Assembly (NCBI RefSeq): GCF_000384335.2
Contig: NZ_KQ031382.1
Span: 2,181,545-2,245,544 of the forward strand
Direction of reading: 5' to 3'
DNA: 64,000 nt
DNA from: Hyphomicrobium sp. 99
GTDB taxonomy: Bacteria > Pseudomonadota > Alphaproteobacteria > Rhizobiales > Hyphomicrobiaceae
Shown: piece after piece, positions 1 to 9,067 of the stretch
Layout: each line of letters begins with the position of its first letter
Numbering within the stretch: position 1 is the stretch's first letter
Translations under genes and position numbers: made by a program
The notes under the pieces: generated by a model
Seen by the model: the letters and a program-made list of their open reading frames with translations, nothing else
What the model was told of the DNA's origin: nothing
Database searches by the model: none

Positions 1-36
1 GGTTAACAGCAACATGCGCAACGGATTTCATCGGGA

Positions 37-1056
37 ATGTCAAATAATTCAGCGATTTCAGCGCATCACCGATTCAGTATCGCACCCATGATGGACTGGA
101 CTGACCGGCATTGCCGCGTCTTCCACCGTGGGCTGACGAAACGTGCGCTGCTTTATACCGAAATGGTCACCGCCGACGCCGTCATCCGCGGCGATCGCCA
201 GCGCTTGATCGGCTTCTCGGCCGTCGAGCACCCGATCGCCCTTCAGCTTGGCGGCTCGGACCCGGCAAAGCTCGCCGAAGCGGCGGCAATCGGCGCAGAG
301 TTTGGCTATGACGAAATCAATCTCAACATCGGCTGCCCGTCGGACCGCGTCCAGGAAGGCCGATTCGGCGCCTGCCTGATGGCGGAGCCCGAACTCGTCG
401 CGGCATGCGTTTCCGCGATGCGCAAGAGCCAGCCGATGCCCGTCACCGTCAAATGCCGTATCGGCATCGACGAGCAGGATGCCGAAGCTGATTTGCAGCG
501 GTTCATCAACGTCGTGGCGGCGACCGGCGTCAGCACGTTCATCGTCCACGCACGCAAGGCGTGGCTGAAGGGATTGTCGCCGAAAGAAAACCGTGAGGTT
601 CCGCCACTCGATTACCAGCGCGTTTATCGCCTGAAGGCGAGGCATCCTGAACTCACCATCGTGATCAACGGCGGTATCGAAACGCTTGATGACGCGTGCC
701 GCCATCTCAAACATGTCGACGGCGTCATGCTCGGTCGTGCCGCGTATCAGCATCCCTACATCCTCGCGGACGTCGATCGCAGGATCTTCGAAGAGACCAC
801 ACCCGCACCAACGCGCGGGGAAGCCTTGGCTCGACTGCTTCCATATGCAGAAGGGCACATTGGCAAAGGCGGCCGCTTGTCGAACATCACGCGACATGTT
901 CTCGGTCTCTACCATGGCCAGCCGCGCGGCCGTGCATTCCGCCGCCTGCTGAGTGAGCGCGCAACAAACCCATCTGCAACGGTTGCTGTGCTGGCGGATG
1001 CGATAGCTCTCGCCGAGCACGAGTTCGGTCGCGAAGACCGATCGGACGCGGCTTAG
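37..1056 (+). CDS. dusA: tRNA-dihydrouridine synthase A (DusA)
   Basis: FMN- and NADPH-dependent enzyme that reduces uridines 20/20a in the D-loop of tRNAs. The 339-residue protein opens with the FMN-binding strand 'FSIAPMMDWTDRHCR' (residues 13-27) and carries the DusA block 'NIGCPSDRVQEGRFGACLM', with the catalytic Cys at about residue 100. The phosphate-binding segments 'INGGIE' and 'VMLGRAAY' lie in the C-terminal half of the TIM barrel. Length fits the family. The start gives a short N-terminal tail; later ATGs would cut the FMN motif. The next gene begins 2 bp after the stop, so the two are probably cotranscribed. Confidence 0.95.
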   Translation: MSNNSAISAHHRFSIAPMMDWTDRHCRVFHRGLTKRALLYTEMVTADAVIRGDRQRLIGFSAVEHPIALQLGGSDPAKLAEAAAIGAEFGYDEINLNIGCPSDRVQEGRFGACLMAEPELVAACVSAMRKSQPMPVTVKCRIGIDEQDAEADLQRFINVVAATGVSTFIVHARKAWLKGLSPKENREVPPLDYQRVYRLKARHPELTIVINGGIETLDDACRHLKHVDGVMLGRAAYQHPYILADVDRRIFEETTPAPTRGEALARLLPYAEGHIGKGGRLSNITRHVLGLYHGQPRGRAFRRLLSERATNPSATVAVLADAIALAEHEFGREDRSDAA

Positions 1057-1058
1057 GA

Positions 1059-1886
1059 ATGACCGCCGCCATATCGACGGAACATCTGATCGCGTTGCTC
1101 GCGCTGCTTGCGGGCGCCGGTTTACTCGCAGGATTTTTATCGGGTCTGCTCGGCATCGGCGGCGGCGGCATCATCGTGCCTGTGCTTTACGAGGTATTTG
1201 GAGCGGCAGGCGTTCCCGAAGACGTCAGAATGCACGTCACGCTCGGGACGACGCTCGCCGTCATCGCACCGACCGTGTTTCGGTCTTTCTCTGCGTTTCG
1301 GGCGCGCGGCAGCGTCGATATCGATGTCGTCAAACGGATGGGCCCCTGGATCGTCTTCGGAGTGATCGCCGGTATCGTCATCGCGAATTACGCGAGCAGC
1401 GAAGTTCTTCGATGGATCTGGGTCGTTTTCGGAACGGCCCTCGCGGTGAAGATGTTTCTAGGTCGAGACGACTGGCAAATCGCCGATAAGCTTCCGCGAC
1501 CGCCGTGGCTTGAGGCTGCAGCAGGCTTCATTGGCCTCATCTCGACCTTGATGGGAATTGGCGGCGCGACCTTCACCGTTCCACTTTTGACACTCTACGG
1601 AATGCCGCTGCTGAGAGCGGTCGGAACGGCGACCGGCATCGGCACGATAATCGCGGTACCCGGCATTGCCGGATACATCATATCCGGCTGGGGCGAGGCG
1701 GGTCTCCCGCCGCTTTCGCTGGGCTACGTCAACCTCGGCGCATGCGTGATCGCACCACTTGCAGTATTAACCGCGCCGTTGGGCGTAAAGGTCGCCCACG
1801 GCATTTCCAAGCGTACGCTCGAACTCGCGTTCGCCGTTTTTCTGACGACTGTCGTCGCGCGTTTTCTTTGGACGTTGCTGACTTGA
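1059..1886 (+). CDS. TSUP (TauE/SafE) family membrane exporter
   Basis: A 275-residue integral membrane protein of the sulfite exporter TauE/SafE family (PF01925). It has the two-fold repeat typical of the family: 'GFLSGLLGIGGGGIIVPVL' near residue 25 and 'GLISTLMGIGGATFTVPLL' near residue 158, each beginning a half of about four hydrophobic segments. Family members move sulfite, sulfoacetate or other organic anions out of the cell; substrate cannot be read from sequence. It starts 2 bp after dusA and ends about 100 bp before a convergent mutase gene, with a palindromic repeat between them. Confidence 0.85.
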   Translation: MTAAISTEHLIALLALLAGAGLLAGFLSGLLGIGGGGIIVPVLYEVFGAAGVPEDVRMHVTLGTTLAVIAPTVFRSFSAFRARGSVDIDVVKRMGPWIVFGVIAGIVIANYASSEVLRWIWVVFGTALAVKMFLGRDDWQIADKLPRPPWLEAAAGFIGLISTLMGIGGATFTVPLLTLYGMPLLRAVGTATGIGTIIAVPGIAGYIISGWGEAGLPPLSLGYVNLGACVIAPLAVLTAPLGVKVAHGISKRTLELAFAVFLTTVVARFLWTLLT

Positions 1887-1915
1887 TCTGATGTGCCGGC
1901 GGCCGCAGCACAGCC

Positions 1916-1957
1916 GCGCCCGGCGGCCGGCTCGCGAAACGCGAGTCGCCGGGCGCC
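1916..1957. repeat. Family A palindromic repeat, copy 1
   Basis: Two-part hairpin: outer stem GCGCCCGGCG (1916-1925) with CGCCGGGCGC (1947-1956), inner stem CTCGCG / CGCGAG around an AAA loop. It sits between two convergent genes and could act as a bidirectional transcript end. Six related copies occur in the window (32605, 35797, 35845, 35896, 38068, 49543). Confidence 0.85.
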
Positions 1958-1984
1958 AAAAGAAACCTTCGCCGGGCGCAAACG

Positions 1985-3490
1985 TTAAACTGCGATTTTC
2001 TGATTGTACTCGCCGACCTCAGGAAAGCGCGCGAGCTGCTGATCGATGTCTTTGAAGATCGCTTTCATATTCGCTTCCGACGTCGGGCTTTCGACGACGA
2101 CGACGAGCTCCGGCTTGTTCGACGAGGCGCGAACCAATCCCCACGTTCCGTCTTCGAGCATCACGCGCACGCCGTTGACGGTGATGAGCTCGCGGATCGC
2201 CTGACCGGCGACGTGCCCGCCGCTTTCCTGTTGGCGCTTATAGTGCTCGGTGATGCGATCGACGACATTGTACTTTTTCTCGTCATCGCAATGGGGCGAC
2301 ATGGTTGGCGAGCCGTAGGTCTTCGGCAGTGCATCGCGGAGATCCGCAACCGTTTTTCCCGGATTGCGATCGAGCATATCGCAAACGGCGATAGCCGAAA
2401 CCAACCCGTCGTCGTAGCCACGGCCGAGAGGCTCGTTGAAGAAGAAGTGTCCCGACTTCTCGAAGCCGACGAGCGTTTTGTGCTCGAAATTGTAGCGCTT
2501 GATGTAGCTGTGGCCCGTCTTCCAGTAGCTGGTCGTTGCGCCATTTCCGAGCAGCACCGGGTCGGTCGAGAACAGTCCGGTCGATTTGACGTCGACGACA
2601 AACTTCGCGTTCGGATAGATCGACGAAATATCGCGCGCCAGCATCACGCCGACCTTGTCCGCGAAGATTTCATGCCCGTCGTTGGCAACGACACCACAGC
2701 GATCGCCGTCACCGTCAAAGGCTAGGCCGACATCCGCGCTGGTCTCGAGAACCTTCGCCGAGACCGCATGAAGCATCTTCATGTCTTCGGGATTGGGATT
2801 GTGGTTTGGGAATGTGTAATCGAGGTCGGCATTGAGTGGCACGACTTCGCAGCCGAGCGCTTCCAGAACCTTCGGCGCGAAGGCGCCTGCCGTGCCGTTG
2901 CCGCTCGCGGCGACGACCTTGAGACGGCGCTTGAACTTCGGACGGTTCGTCAGCGCCTTGATGTAACGTTCTTCGAGATCGGGAACGAAAATATATTTGC
3001 CGCCCGACTGCTCTTTGAAGTCGCCGTTGAGAACGATGGACTTCAATTCGGACATGTCGTCGGGTCCGAACGTCAACGGCCGCGACAATCCCATCTTGAT
3101 GCCGGTCCAGCCGTTGTCGTTGTGGCTCGCCGTCACCATCGCGACGCCTTCGACATCGAGTTCGAATTGCGCAAAGTAGGCCATCGGCGAAAGTGCGAGC
3201 CCGATGTCGTAGACTTCGCACCCGCCAGCCAGAAGGCCCGTCATCAGCGCCTGCTTCACGGCGGCGGAATACGACCGGTAGTCATGCCCGACCACAAGAC
3301 GTTTCGGAACGCCGCGCCGGGCGAAGAGCGTTGCCATCCCGAGGCCAACGGCGTTGAGGCCCATGAGGTTGATTTCTTGAGGGTAGAGCCACCGAGCATC
3401 GTATTCGCGAAACCCGGTCGGCTTGACGAGCGGGAAACGCTCAAAGTCGGCGGTATTCGGCTTCAGGTCGGCGCGTGGCTTCGGCAACAT
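1985..3490 (-). CDS. Phosphomannomutase/phosphoglucomutase
   Basis: Alpha-D-phosphohexomutase that interconverts hexose 6- and 1-phosphates for sugar nucleotide, LPS and exopolysaccharide synthesis. In 501 residues it shows the phosphoserine loop 'TASHNDNGWTGIKMG' (Ser122), the Mg-binding loop 'DGDGDRCG' (259-266), the sugar-binding segment 'FEKSGHFFFNEP' and the C-terminal phosphate-binding 'RASSNKPELVV'. A strong Shine-Dalgarno (GAGGAGAGG) precedes the ATG. It resembles AlgC/ManB-type PMM/PGM enzymes; sequence alone does not settle which sugar is preferred. Confidence 0.9.
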   Translation of the reverse strand: MLPKPRADLKPNTADFERFPLVKPTGFREYDARWLYPQEINLMGLNAVGLGMATLFARRGVPKRLVVGHDYRSYSAAVKQALMTGLLAGGCEVYDIGLALSPMAYFAQFELDVEGVAMVTASHNDNGWTGIKMGLSRPLTFGPDDMSELKSIVLNGDFKEQSGGKYIFVPDLEERYIKALTNRPKFKRRLKVVAASGNGTAGAFAPKVLEALGCEVVPLNADLDYTFPNHNPNPEDMKMLHAVSAKVLETSADVGLAFDGDGDRCGVVANDGHEIFADKVGVMLARDISSIYPNAKFVVDVKSTGLFSTDPVLLGNGATTSYWKTGHSYIKRYNFEHKTLVGFEKSGHFFFNEPLGRGYDDGLVSAIAVCDMLDRNPGKTVADLRDALPKTYGSPTMSPHCDDEKKYNVVDRITEHYKRQQESGGHVAGQAIRELITVNGVRVMLEDGTWGLVRASSNKPELVVVVESPTSEANMKAIFKDIDQQLARFPEVGEYNQKIAV

Positions 3491-3608
3491 ATGCCTCTCC
3501 TCGAACGTTATTCATTCGGGGAACCTAACGCGCTGAGACCAGGGCGGGGTTCCGGGGTGCGCTCTATCAGCAATGTTATGGGCGGAATAGTGGAATAATG
3601 GGCGAGAG

Positions 3609-4184
3609 TTACTCTTGCAGCACGAGGGTGCCACCGCGCATTTCGACACGGGAGAGCCGCCCGAGAAACGACATTCCCAGCAGGGTCCGCTCGGACGCGC
3701 CGCGCTCCGATACAACTCCGGGAACGTTTCTGACGGTAATACTGCCGATGCTGATGCGCGGAATTGTGACAGGTGCAACTCGGGCGATGCCGTTCGCTGT
3801 CTGGGCCGTGTGGGTGAAGTCCGAGGGCTCCACCGAGATCCCCGCTCGTCGCGCATCCTCGTAGGTGAGAGCGACGAGGGATGCTCCGGTATCGACCATG
3901 ACATCGACTTCGCGTCCGTTGATGTCAGCTTCGGCCCGGAAGTGACCGTAGTCGCCCGCGGGCAATGTCACGATGCCGGATTGGCCGCGAGGGGCATCGT
4001 CCGTGCCGGGTAGAGCGCCGTCGCTTTGAGCAGAGGATGATTGCTGCGAAAGACCGGATGTCGTTTTGGCGCGCTCTATAAAGCCGGCCACAACGCCGGG
4101 ATGCGTCAGCGTATAAGCTAGGCCTGCAGCTCCCACCGCCGCGAGCGCGAAGGAGCCAAACAGACTGACAGTTGCTGATGACAT
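3609..4184 (-). CDS. TIGR02281-type clan AA aspartic protease (copy 1)
   Basis: A 191-residue protein with one N-terminal hydrophobic segment (residues about 6-27), a low-complexity Ser/Gln/Gly linker and a retropepsin-like domain. The domain holds the active-site motif 'MVDTGASLVALT' with Asp98, and the second half 'RISIGSITVRNVPGVV' plus 'LLGMSFLGRLSRVEMRGG' typical of single-domain proteases that dimerise. It is probably membrane-anchored with the protease domain in the periplasm. Substrate unknown. It lies 48 bp downstream of a paralogue and likely belongs to the same transcript as the histidine kinase further upstream. Confidence 0.85.
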   Translation of the reverse strand: MSSATVSLFGSFALAAVGAAGLAYTLTHPGVVAGFIERAKTTSGLSQQSSSAQSDGALPGTDDAPRGQSGIVTLPAGDYGHFRAEADINGREVDVMVDTGASLVALTYEDARRAGISVEPSDFTHTAQTANGIARVAPVTIPRISIGSITVRNVPGVVSERGASERTLLGMSFLGRLSRVEMRGGTLVLQE

Positions 4185-4232
4185 TCCGGACGCCCTTTTC
4201 CAAGAGAGCTGCGCATAACCGTAATCGGCGTT

Positions 4233-4925
4233 CTATTGCCGAAGCGTCGCAAAATTGCCGGTGACTTGATATGACGCCAGACGTCTTAAGAAACTTGTAC
4301 CGAGCAGGTTTTCGTTGAGAGTTCCGGGCCGCGCCACAAGCCCTTCCACATCGTCGATCGCCAACGGTCCGATGCGCACCGACTTCAGCCGGACCGGAGC
4401 AAGGTAACTCGTTCCGTTGGCAGTCTTGAGAGGCGTATCGAAAGTCAGATGGCTGACGTCGATGCCGGCCTTTTCGGCGTCCGATTGCCGGAGAACGACC
4501 GTCGCGGAGCCGGTGTCGATTCGAACCGTCATCGCTTGTCCGTTGACTTCAGAGTTGGCGAGAAAAGTGCCGTCGTCGGTCTGCCGGATGCGCACCGAGG
4601 CAGGCATGTCCCGTCTCGGCTGAGCCGCATCCACGCTGGTTGTTGCGCTGGGGATGAAATCAGACAACGCAAATGGCGCGCTCTTATTGAATGCCCCCGC
4701 GACGAGAACGGCGCCCGAGATGCACGCAGCAAGCGTCGGCCACAAAGCAAGCCGTCGCTCACCCCGATGGTTGAGCAGCGTCGCCATGTAAAGCGCGACC
4801 AGAATTGCGATCACGGTTGCCGCAACCGGTAGATCGGGAGCGGCGTCGAGCTTCACTCCGCCAAAGACCGTCGCGGCGAGCAGCGTTCCAAGCCCAAGAA
4901 TGACCGTTAGAAGAAAGCCGAGCAT
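4233..4925 (-). CDS. TIGR02281-type clan AA aspartic protease (copy 2)
   Basis: A 230-residue paralogue of the neighbouring protease. It has three predicted hydrophobic segments (about residues 2-22, 33-51 and 62-80), then the retropepsin-like domain with 'RIDTGSATVVLRQSDAEKAG' (Asp137) and the conserved ending 'NLLGTSFLRRLASYQV'. The three-helix anchor differs from the single helix of copy 1, while the protease domains align along their length. It starts 21 bp after the histidine kinase stop, so kinase, copy 2 and copy 1 probably form one operon. Substrate unknown. Confidence 0.85.
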   Translation of the reverse strand: MLGFLLTVILGLGTLLAATVFGGVKLDAAPDLPVAATVIAILVALYMATLLNHRGERRLALWPTLAACISGAVLVAGAFNKSAPFALSDFIPSATTSVDAAQPRRDMPASVRIRQTDDGTFLANSEVNGQAMTVRIDTGSATVVLRQSDAEKAGIDVSHLTFDTPLKTANGTSYLAPVRLKSVRIGPLAIDDVEGLVARPGTLNENLLGTSFLRRLASYQVTGNFATLRQ

Positions 4926-4946
4926 CGGACCCCGAATAATAAACGA

Positions 4947-6581
4947 TTATCGCGCATCGCCCGCGACCTTCCAGGCCACGTTTTCCGGCGCGAATGGCGA
5001 AGCAGAACGCATGCGTGGCTGCCGTGCCGGACGTGGCGCTGGATCGCGGTGACGTTCCTGACCGAGCGGTTGCAACGGCGCAATTGAATGAAGAACGCGG
5101 CGGGACGGAAGCGTGACGGTGACTTCCGTTCCCTTCCGCAATTCCGACTGCAGGTCGAACGTACCGCCATGCAGATGAATGAGGTTCTGTACGATCGGAA
5201 GTCCGAGGCCTGTGCCGCCCTCGGCTGTCTCATGCGCGAGCGACCCTTGGCCGAAGGCCTGCAGCACGCGCGGAATTTCTTCCTTCGGAATACCTGGCCC
5301 CGTGTCCGCCACCGTCATGAACTGTCCGCCGTCCTGCGTGTGGCCGACCATGAGCGTGATCTGGCCACCCTTCGGCGTGAACTTCAGGGCGTTCGAGAGC
5401 AGGTTGAGACAGATCTGGCGCAGTGCCCGCGGATCGGCCCAGACATGCGGTAAATCCGGCGCAAAGTCTTCGACGAACGTCAGCGATTTCGCATCGGCCT
5501 TGATCTTCACGAGGCGTTGGCAATCCTCCGCGATGTCGGTGAGCCGCATCGCCTCCTCATGCAGATCGTAGCGCCCCGCTTCGATACGCGAGAGATCGAG
5601 AATTTCGTTGATGATGCACAGCAGATGATCGCCGCTCTGATAAATGCTGCGCGCATAATCGCGATAGATGTCGCTCCCGATCGGGCCGAGCAGCTCTTTC
5701 TCCATCACCTCGGAAAAACCCATGATCGCATTGAGCGGGGTGCGAAGCTCATGGCTCATCGTGGCGAGAAAGCGTGATTTGGCCTTGTTGGCAGATTCCG
5801 CGCGGCGGCGCGCTTCATCGGAAATGGCGCCTGCCTCTTCGAGTTCCGAGATCAGGCTATCCTTCTCGGCACGGAATTCTACCATCGCGAGCGCCGTCGA
5901 ATGCAAGCCGCGCGCGAGATAGACGAAGAACACGTGAATGCCGATCGCCATCGAGGCAAGCGCGAAATAGAAGGGGTCACCGAGCGTGAAGAGCCGGCCC
6001 GCGACGGCAACTGTCATCGGCACCGTGCCCGCCAGGAAAAGGCGAGGGAGCGTCGAGGCGAACGTCATGCGGATCGCGAGCACTACCATCAGTGTCGCGA
6101 AAATGAAGACATGCGAGGAGAACGTCGCGGGCGAAACGCCGGCCGGATTGCTGATCGACATGCCGATAAGCGCGAAAGCAGCAAGTGCGAAGCCGTTGAC
6201 GAGTTCGATCCGGGTGAAATGACGGCGCCATTGACCGACATTGACTTCGGTCCGCGGAATGGAAAGCAAGCGCCGGCATTGGTCGAGCATGTAGACGCGA
6301 GAGATCGAGACGATGGCGATCCAAGTCGTCGCCTCGGTGAACGACGCCCAGAACATCGACGTGATGTAGAAGATGAAGCAAAGTGCCGGCATCGCGAAGG
6401 GCGCGCTGGTTTCGTTGCGCGCGAACATCGTGAGCAGTTCGTATTCGAACTCGGGCTTATGGACGGTGCCGTGCGTCAGCCTATCCCGGAATGATTTGAG
6501 CTCATCCCGAGAACGACCTCGTCGCGCCGGACGCGCTAGCTGTTCAGCTGCCGGCTCGACGCTGTAGGCGTTATCGTCCAT
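4947..6581 (-). CDS. Membrane sensor histidine kinase (PleC/DivJ/PdhS-like)
   Basis: A 544-residue two-component kinase. Residues about 60-225 contain several hydrophobic helices forming a membrane sensor without an obvious periplasmic domain, followed by a short coiled coil (about 235-268). The HisKA domain has 'MSHELRTPLNAIMGFSEVM' with phospho-acceptor His277, and the ATPase shows the N box 'NLLSNALKFTPKGG', G1 'DTGPGIP' and G2 'GGTGLGLPIV'. The H-box and HisKA sequence are of the type seen in alphaproteobacterial cell-cycle kinases of the PleC/DivJ group. No response regulator is adjacent, so the partner is encoded elsewhere. It heads an operon with two aspartic proteases. Confidence 0.88.
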   Translation of the reverse strand: MDDNAYSVEPAAEQLARPARRGRSRDELKSFRDRLTHGTVHKPEFEYELLTMFARNETSAPFAMPALCFIFYITSMFWASFTEATTWIAIVSISRVYMLDQCRRLLSIPRTEVNVGQWRRHFTRIELVNGFALAAFALIGMSISNPAGVSPATFSSHVFIFATLMVVLAIRMTFASTLPRLFLAGTVPMTVAVAGRLFTLGDPFYFALASMAIGIHVFFVYLARGLHSTALAMVEFRAEKDSLISELEEAGAISDEARRRAESANKAKSRFLATMSHELRTPLNAIMGFSEVMEKELLGPIGSDIYRDYARSIYQSGDHLLCIINEILDLSRIEAGRYDLHEEAMRLTDIAEDCQRLVKIKADAKSLTFVEDFAPDLPHVWADPRALRQICLNLLSNALKFTPKGGQITLMVGHTQDGGQFMTVADTGPGIPKEEIPRVLQAFGQGSLAHETAEGGTGLGLPIVQNLIHLHGGTFDLQSELRKGTEVTVTLPSRRVLHSIAPLQPLGQERHRDPAPRPARQPRMRSASPFAPENVAWKVAGDAR

Positions 6582-6701
6582 ACCGCGCGTTGCGTCCTAT
6601 CGATGAAGGGGCACGGGTGAGATGCCCGGGCGCCGCCTGTAAATTGGCGTCAATTTGTTAAAGCAAGACTTAAAATCTCGCGGACTGGTTGAGGCTGTGG
6701 A

Positions 6702-7292
6702 ATGCAACCCTACCCGCCTAAGTGGCGGCGGACATCGTCCAGGCGCCGATTAAATGGCTTTCTAGGGCGCTGGAGGCCGTATGTAAGGCTCATTTTGACG
6801 TTAACCGTCGCCGGAATGGCTATTTTCGCAGGCCGCGACCATTGGCGCTTTTTCCAAAGCCGCAATGACCCGTTTCCGCCCAGCGTTAGCGGCGCCGGCC
6901 GCCCCATCGATGGCGATAGCCTCTGGGTGGACGGCAACGAGGTGAGGCTGCAGGGAATTGATGCGCCGGAAGGTCGCCATACATGCCGGCGCAACGGCGA
7001 GGTCTGGAGTTGCGGCGAAGACGCTCACCGCGAGCTTGCCCGTGCCATCGGCAGCGATACGGTCACGTGCAGGGTCAGTCAGAGAGATGTCTACGGTCGG
7101 CTTCTTGCCCGCTGCACGGCCGGCGGCCGCGACCTCAATGCCCGCATGGTGGCGATCGGAATGGCCATCGCCTATGGGGTTTACACGACTGAAGAAGCCG
7201 ACGCCCGTTCATCGCGGCGTGGGCTGTGGGCAGGCGAATTCGACCCGCCGGGCAAATGGCGAGCCGAGAACAATTCAAAATTCGGGAGGTAG
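6702..7292 (+). CDS. Thermonuclease-family (SNase-like) protein
   Basis: A 196-residue protein with an Arg-rich N-terminus, one membrane-spanning or signal-anchor segment (about residues 28-44) and a staphylococcal nuclease-like OB fold. Residues matching the SNase active site are present: the Asp pair in 'DGDSL' (70-72), Arg82, Asp87 and Glu90 in 'VRLQGIDAPEGR', and Arg133 in 'DVYGRLLARC'. Activity is therefore plausible, probably outside the cytoplasmic membrane. The following GST gene starts 4 bp after the stop and its ribosome site lies inside this gene, so the two are translationally close. It is transcribed divergently from the histidine kinase. Confidence 0.85.
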   Translation: MQPYPPKWRRTSSRRRLNGFLGRWRPYVRLILTLTVAGMAIFAGRDHWRFFQSRNDPFPPSVSGAGRPIDGDSLWVDGNEVRLQGIDAPEGRHTCRRNGEVWSCGEDAHRELARAIGSDTVTCRVSQRDVYGRLLARCTAGGRDLNARMVAIGMAIAYGVYTTEEADARSSRRGLWAGEFDPPGKWRAENNSKFGR

Positions 7293-7296
7293 GAAA

Positions 7297-7908
7297 TTGC
7301 GGATCATCGAAACGCATGCAGCCCCAAGTCCGCGACGGGTCAACATCTTCCTCGCCGAAAAAGGCATCGATGTTCCGCGCGAGGAACTGAACATGATGGT
7401 CGATGACCTCAAGACCGGGGACTTCGCGAAGCTCAATCCTTGGGCTCGGGTGCCGGTGCTTATCCTCGATGACGGCCGGGCGATCTCCGAGACGGTCGCC
7501 ATCTGCCGCTATTTCGAAGAGATCTCGCCCGAGCCTGCCTTGTTCGGTGTTGGCCCCGTCGGCAAAGCCGAAGTCGAAATGTGGAACAGGCGCATCGAGA
7601 TCGGCCTCTACAACGCAGTGTTCGCCGTTTTCAGGCATTTGCACCCGAAGATGGCGCACCTCGAAGTTCCGCAAATCGCGGAGTGGGGCGAAGCCAACAA
7701 GGAAAAGGTCGCGCACGAATTGAAGCGGATCGATGCGCGTCTGTCGGAAAGCCCGTTTTTTGCCGGCGAAAACTATTCTATCGCCGACATTACCGCTCTC
7801 GTTGCCATCGATTTCATGAAGCCAGCTCGCCTCGGTCTGCCCGAAGGTTTCAGCAACGTCATGCGCTGGCACCGTGAGGTTTCAGCGCGGCCGAGCGCCA
7901 AGGCTTGA
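7297..7908 (+). CDS. Glutathione S-transferase family protein
   Basis: A 203-residue cytosolic GST: an N-terminal thioredoxin-like domain with 'NPWARVPVLILDDGRAISET' (the cis-Pro before Val and the Glu-Thr that bind glutathione) and a helical C-terminal domain with the fold-nucleating 'FFAGENYSIADITALVAID'. The start is placed at a TTG (7297) because a good GGGAGG site lies 7 nt upstream and homologues begin near this point; the open frame extends further upstream only as an overlap of the nuclease gene. Substrate cannot be predicted. Confidence 0.88.
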   Translation: MRIIETHAAPSPRRVNIFLAEKGIDVPREELNMMVDDLKTGDFAKLNPWARVPVLILDDGRAISETVAICRYFEEISPEPALFGVGPVGKAEVEMWNRRIEIGLYNAVFAVFRHLHPKMAHLEVPQIAEWGEANKEKVAHELKRIDARLSESPFFAGENYSIADITALVAIDFMKPARLGLPEGFSNVMRWHREVSARPSAKA

Positions 7909-7924
7909 CCGCGGCGACGCCCGA

Positions 7925-8371
7925 TCAGGTTTCCGACTGCTGCGCGCGAACAGCTTGCGCCTCGAGGTCATCTCGCACGAGCCGGAGATCGAAGCCGCAG
8001 CCTTGGGCAGAGGAAAGCACCTCGTCGACGGGGCGCGAACGCGCGGTTACAGCTGCCCAGACAATCGCGGCCCGCTGACCCGAGGCACAATATGCGAGCG
8101 TCCGTTCTCCCGGTGCGAATTCACTTACAGCTTTGCGAACGACCTCGTCTGTGAAGAGGTTCTGCCGGGTAACGGGAATATGCGTATAATGAAGACCTGC
8201 CTCGCGGGCGGCTGCTTCCGCCTCGGTGCTCGGGATCTGATCTCGCGCCTCGTTATCCGGACGGAAATTGATCACCCTCTGAAAACCGAGCGCCTTCACA
8301 TCACTGAAGTCGTCTTTGTCCAGCCAACTGCTTATGGATACGCTATCTGAAATGGGCCTGATCGGGGACAT
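7925..8371 (-). CDS. TIGR01244 / BLH-type phosphatase-like sulfur transferase
   Basis: A 148-residue single-domain protein of the beta-lactamase hydrolase-like (BLH) family, with a fold related to dual-specificity phosphatases. The catalytic loop is 'YCASGQRAA' with Cys95 and Arg100 (C-x4-R). The N-terminal 'FQRVINFRPDNEA' segment is typical of the family. In many alphaproteobacteria such domains occur alone or fused to persulfide dioxygenase-like proteins and are linked with sulfide or persulfide handling; that role is inferred. It is convergent with the upstream GST gene and divergent from the Lrp regulator. Confidence 0.8.
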   Translation of the reverse strand: MSPIRPISDSVSISSWLDKDDFSDVKALGFQRVINFRPDNEARDQIPSTEAEAAAREAGLHYTHIPVTRQNLFTDEVVRKAVSEFAPGERTLAYCASGQRAAIVWAAVTARSRPVDEVLSSAQGCGFDLRLVRDDLEAQAVRAQQSET

Positions 8372-8561
8372 GATGATAATCGGTTATTGTTGGGGGGAAG
8401 ACCCCTACATGTGTGAGCCAGGACATTTGATCAAGGGGCAAATAACTCAGAGAGAGAAAAAAATACTAATCCTCACATTGACGCCATTCAATTATAGAAT
8501 ATTAATTTAAAAATTGCACACCGAACAAAATGCTGTTTCTTTTTCAGAGGGCGCGTTCGCA

Positions 8562-9062
8562 ATGTTAGACGAAATGGATGTGAAGATTCTGCGCATTCTT
8601 CAGCAGGATTGCACCCGCCCGGTGGCCGATATCGGCAAGGAGGTTGGGCTATCGACCACGCCATGCTGGCGCCGAGTCCAGAAGCTCGAAGAATCTGGCG
8701 TCATCCAACGCCGCGTTGCGATCCTCAACGCTCAGGAGGTAAATGCCGGTGTCATGGTGTTCGTGTCCATCAAGACCGACAAACATTCTCTGACCTGGCT
8801 CGAGAAGTTCCACGCCGCCGTCGCCGAGTTTCCCGAAGTCGTCGAATTTTACCGTATGTCGGGGGATATCGACTACCTGCTCCGCGTCGCGGTACCCGAC
8901 ATCGCCGCCTACGATGCCTTCTACAAGAAGCTCATCTCACGCGTGGATATCGCCAAGGTTTCGTCGGCCTTTGCGATGGAGCAGATCAAGTACACCACCG
9001 CACTGCCGCTGCAGTTCGCGATTACCGAACGCTCATCGAAGAGCGAACGCGCAGAAGTCTGA
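8562..9062 (+). CDS. Lrp/AsnC family transcriptional regulator
   Basis: A 166-residue regulator: an N-terminal winged helix-turn-helix ('DVKILRILQQDCTRPVADIG', then 'GLSTTPCWRRVQKLEESGVI') and a C-terminal RAM ligand-binding domain ending 'KYTTALPL'. The ATG at 8562 matches the family N-terminus; an in-frame TTG 16 codons earlier is possible but has no clear ribosome site. The upstream region (8372-8561) is AT-rich and shared with the divergent BLH gene. Ligand is probably an amino acid; targets are unknown. It ends 5 bp before a convergent dehydrogenase gene. Confidence 0.9.
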   Translation: MLDEMDVKILRILQQDCTRPVADIGKEVGLSTTPCWRRVQKLEESGVIQRRVAILNAQEVNAGVMVFVSIKTDKHSLTWLEKFHAAVAEFPEVVEFYRMSGDIDYLLRVAVPDIAAYDAFYKKLISRVDIAKVSSAFAMEQIKYTTALPLQFAITERSSKSERAEV

Positions 9063-9067
9063 ACGCT

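Noticed and set aside
58..1020. Long minus-strand open frame of 320 codons opposite dusA
   Set aside because: It mirrors dusA in a GC-rich genome and its product shows no family motif; the plus-strand gene is certain.
6658..6675. TTAA-N8-TTAA upstream of the histidine kinase as a CtrA box
   Set aside because: The CtrA site requires seven bases between the half sites; here there are eight, and only one site is present.
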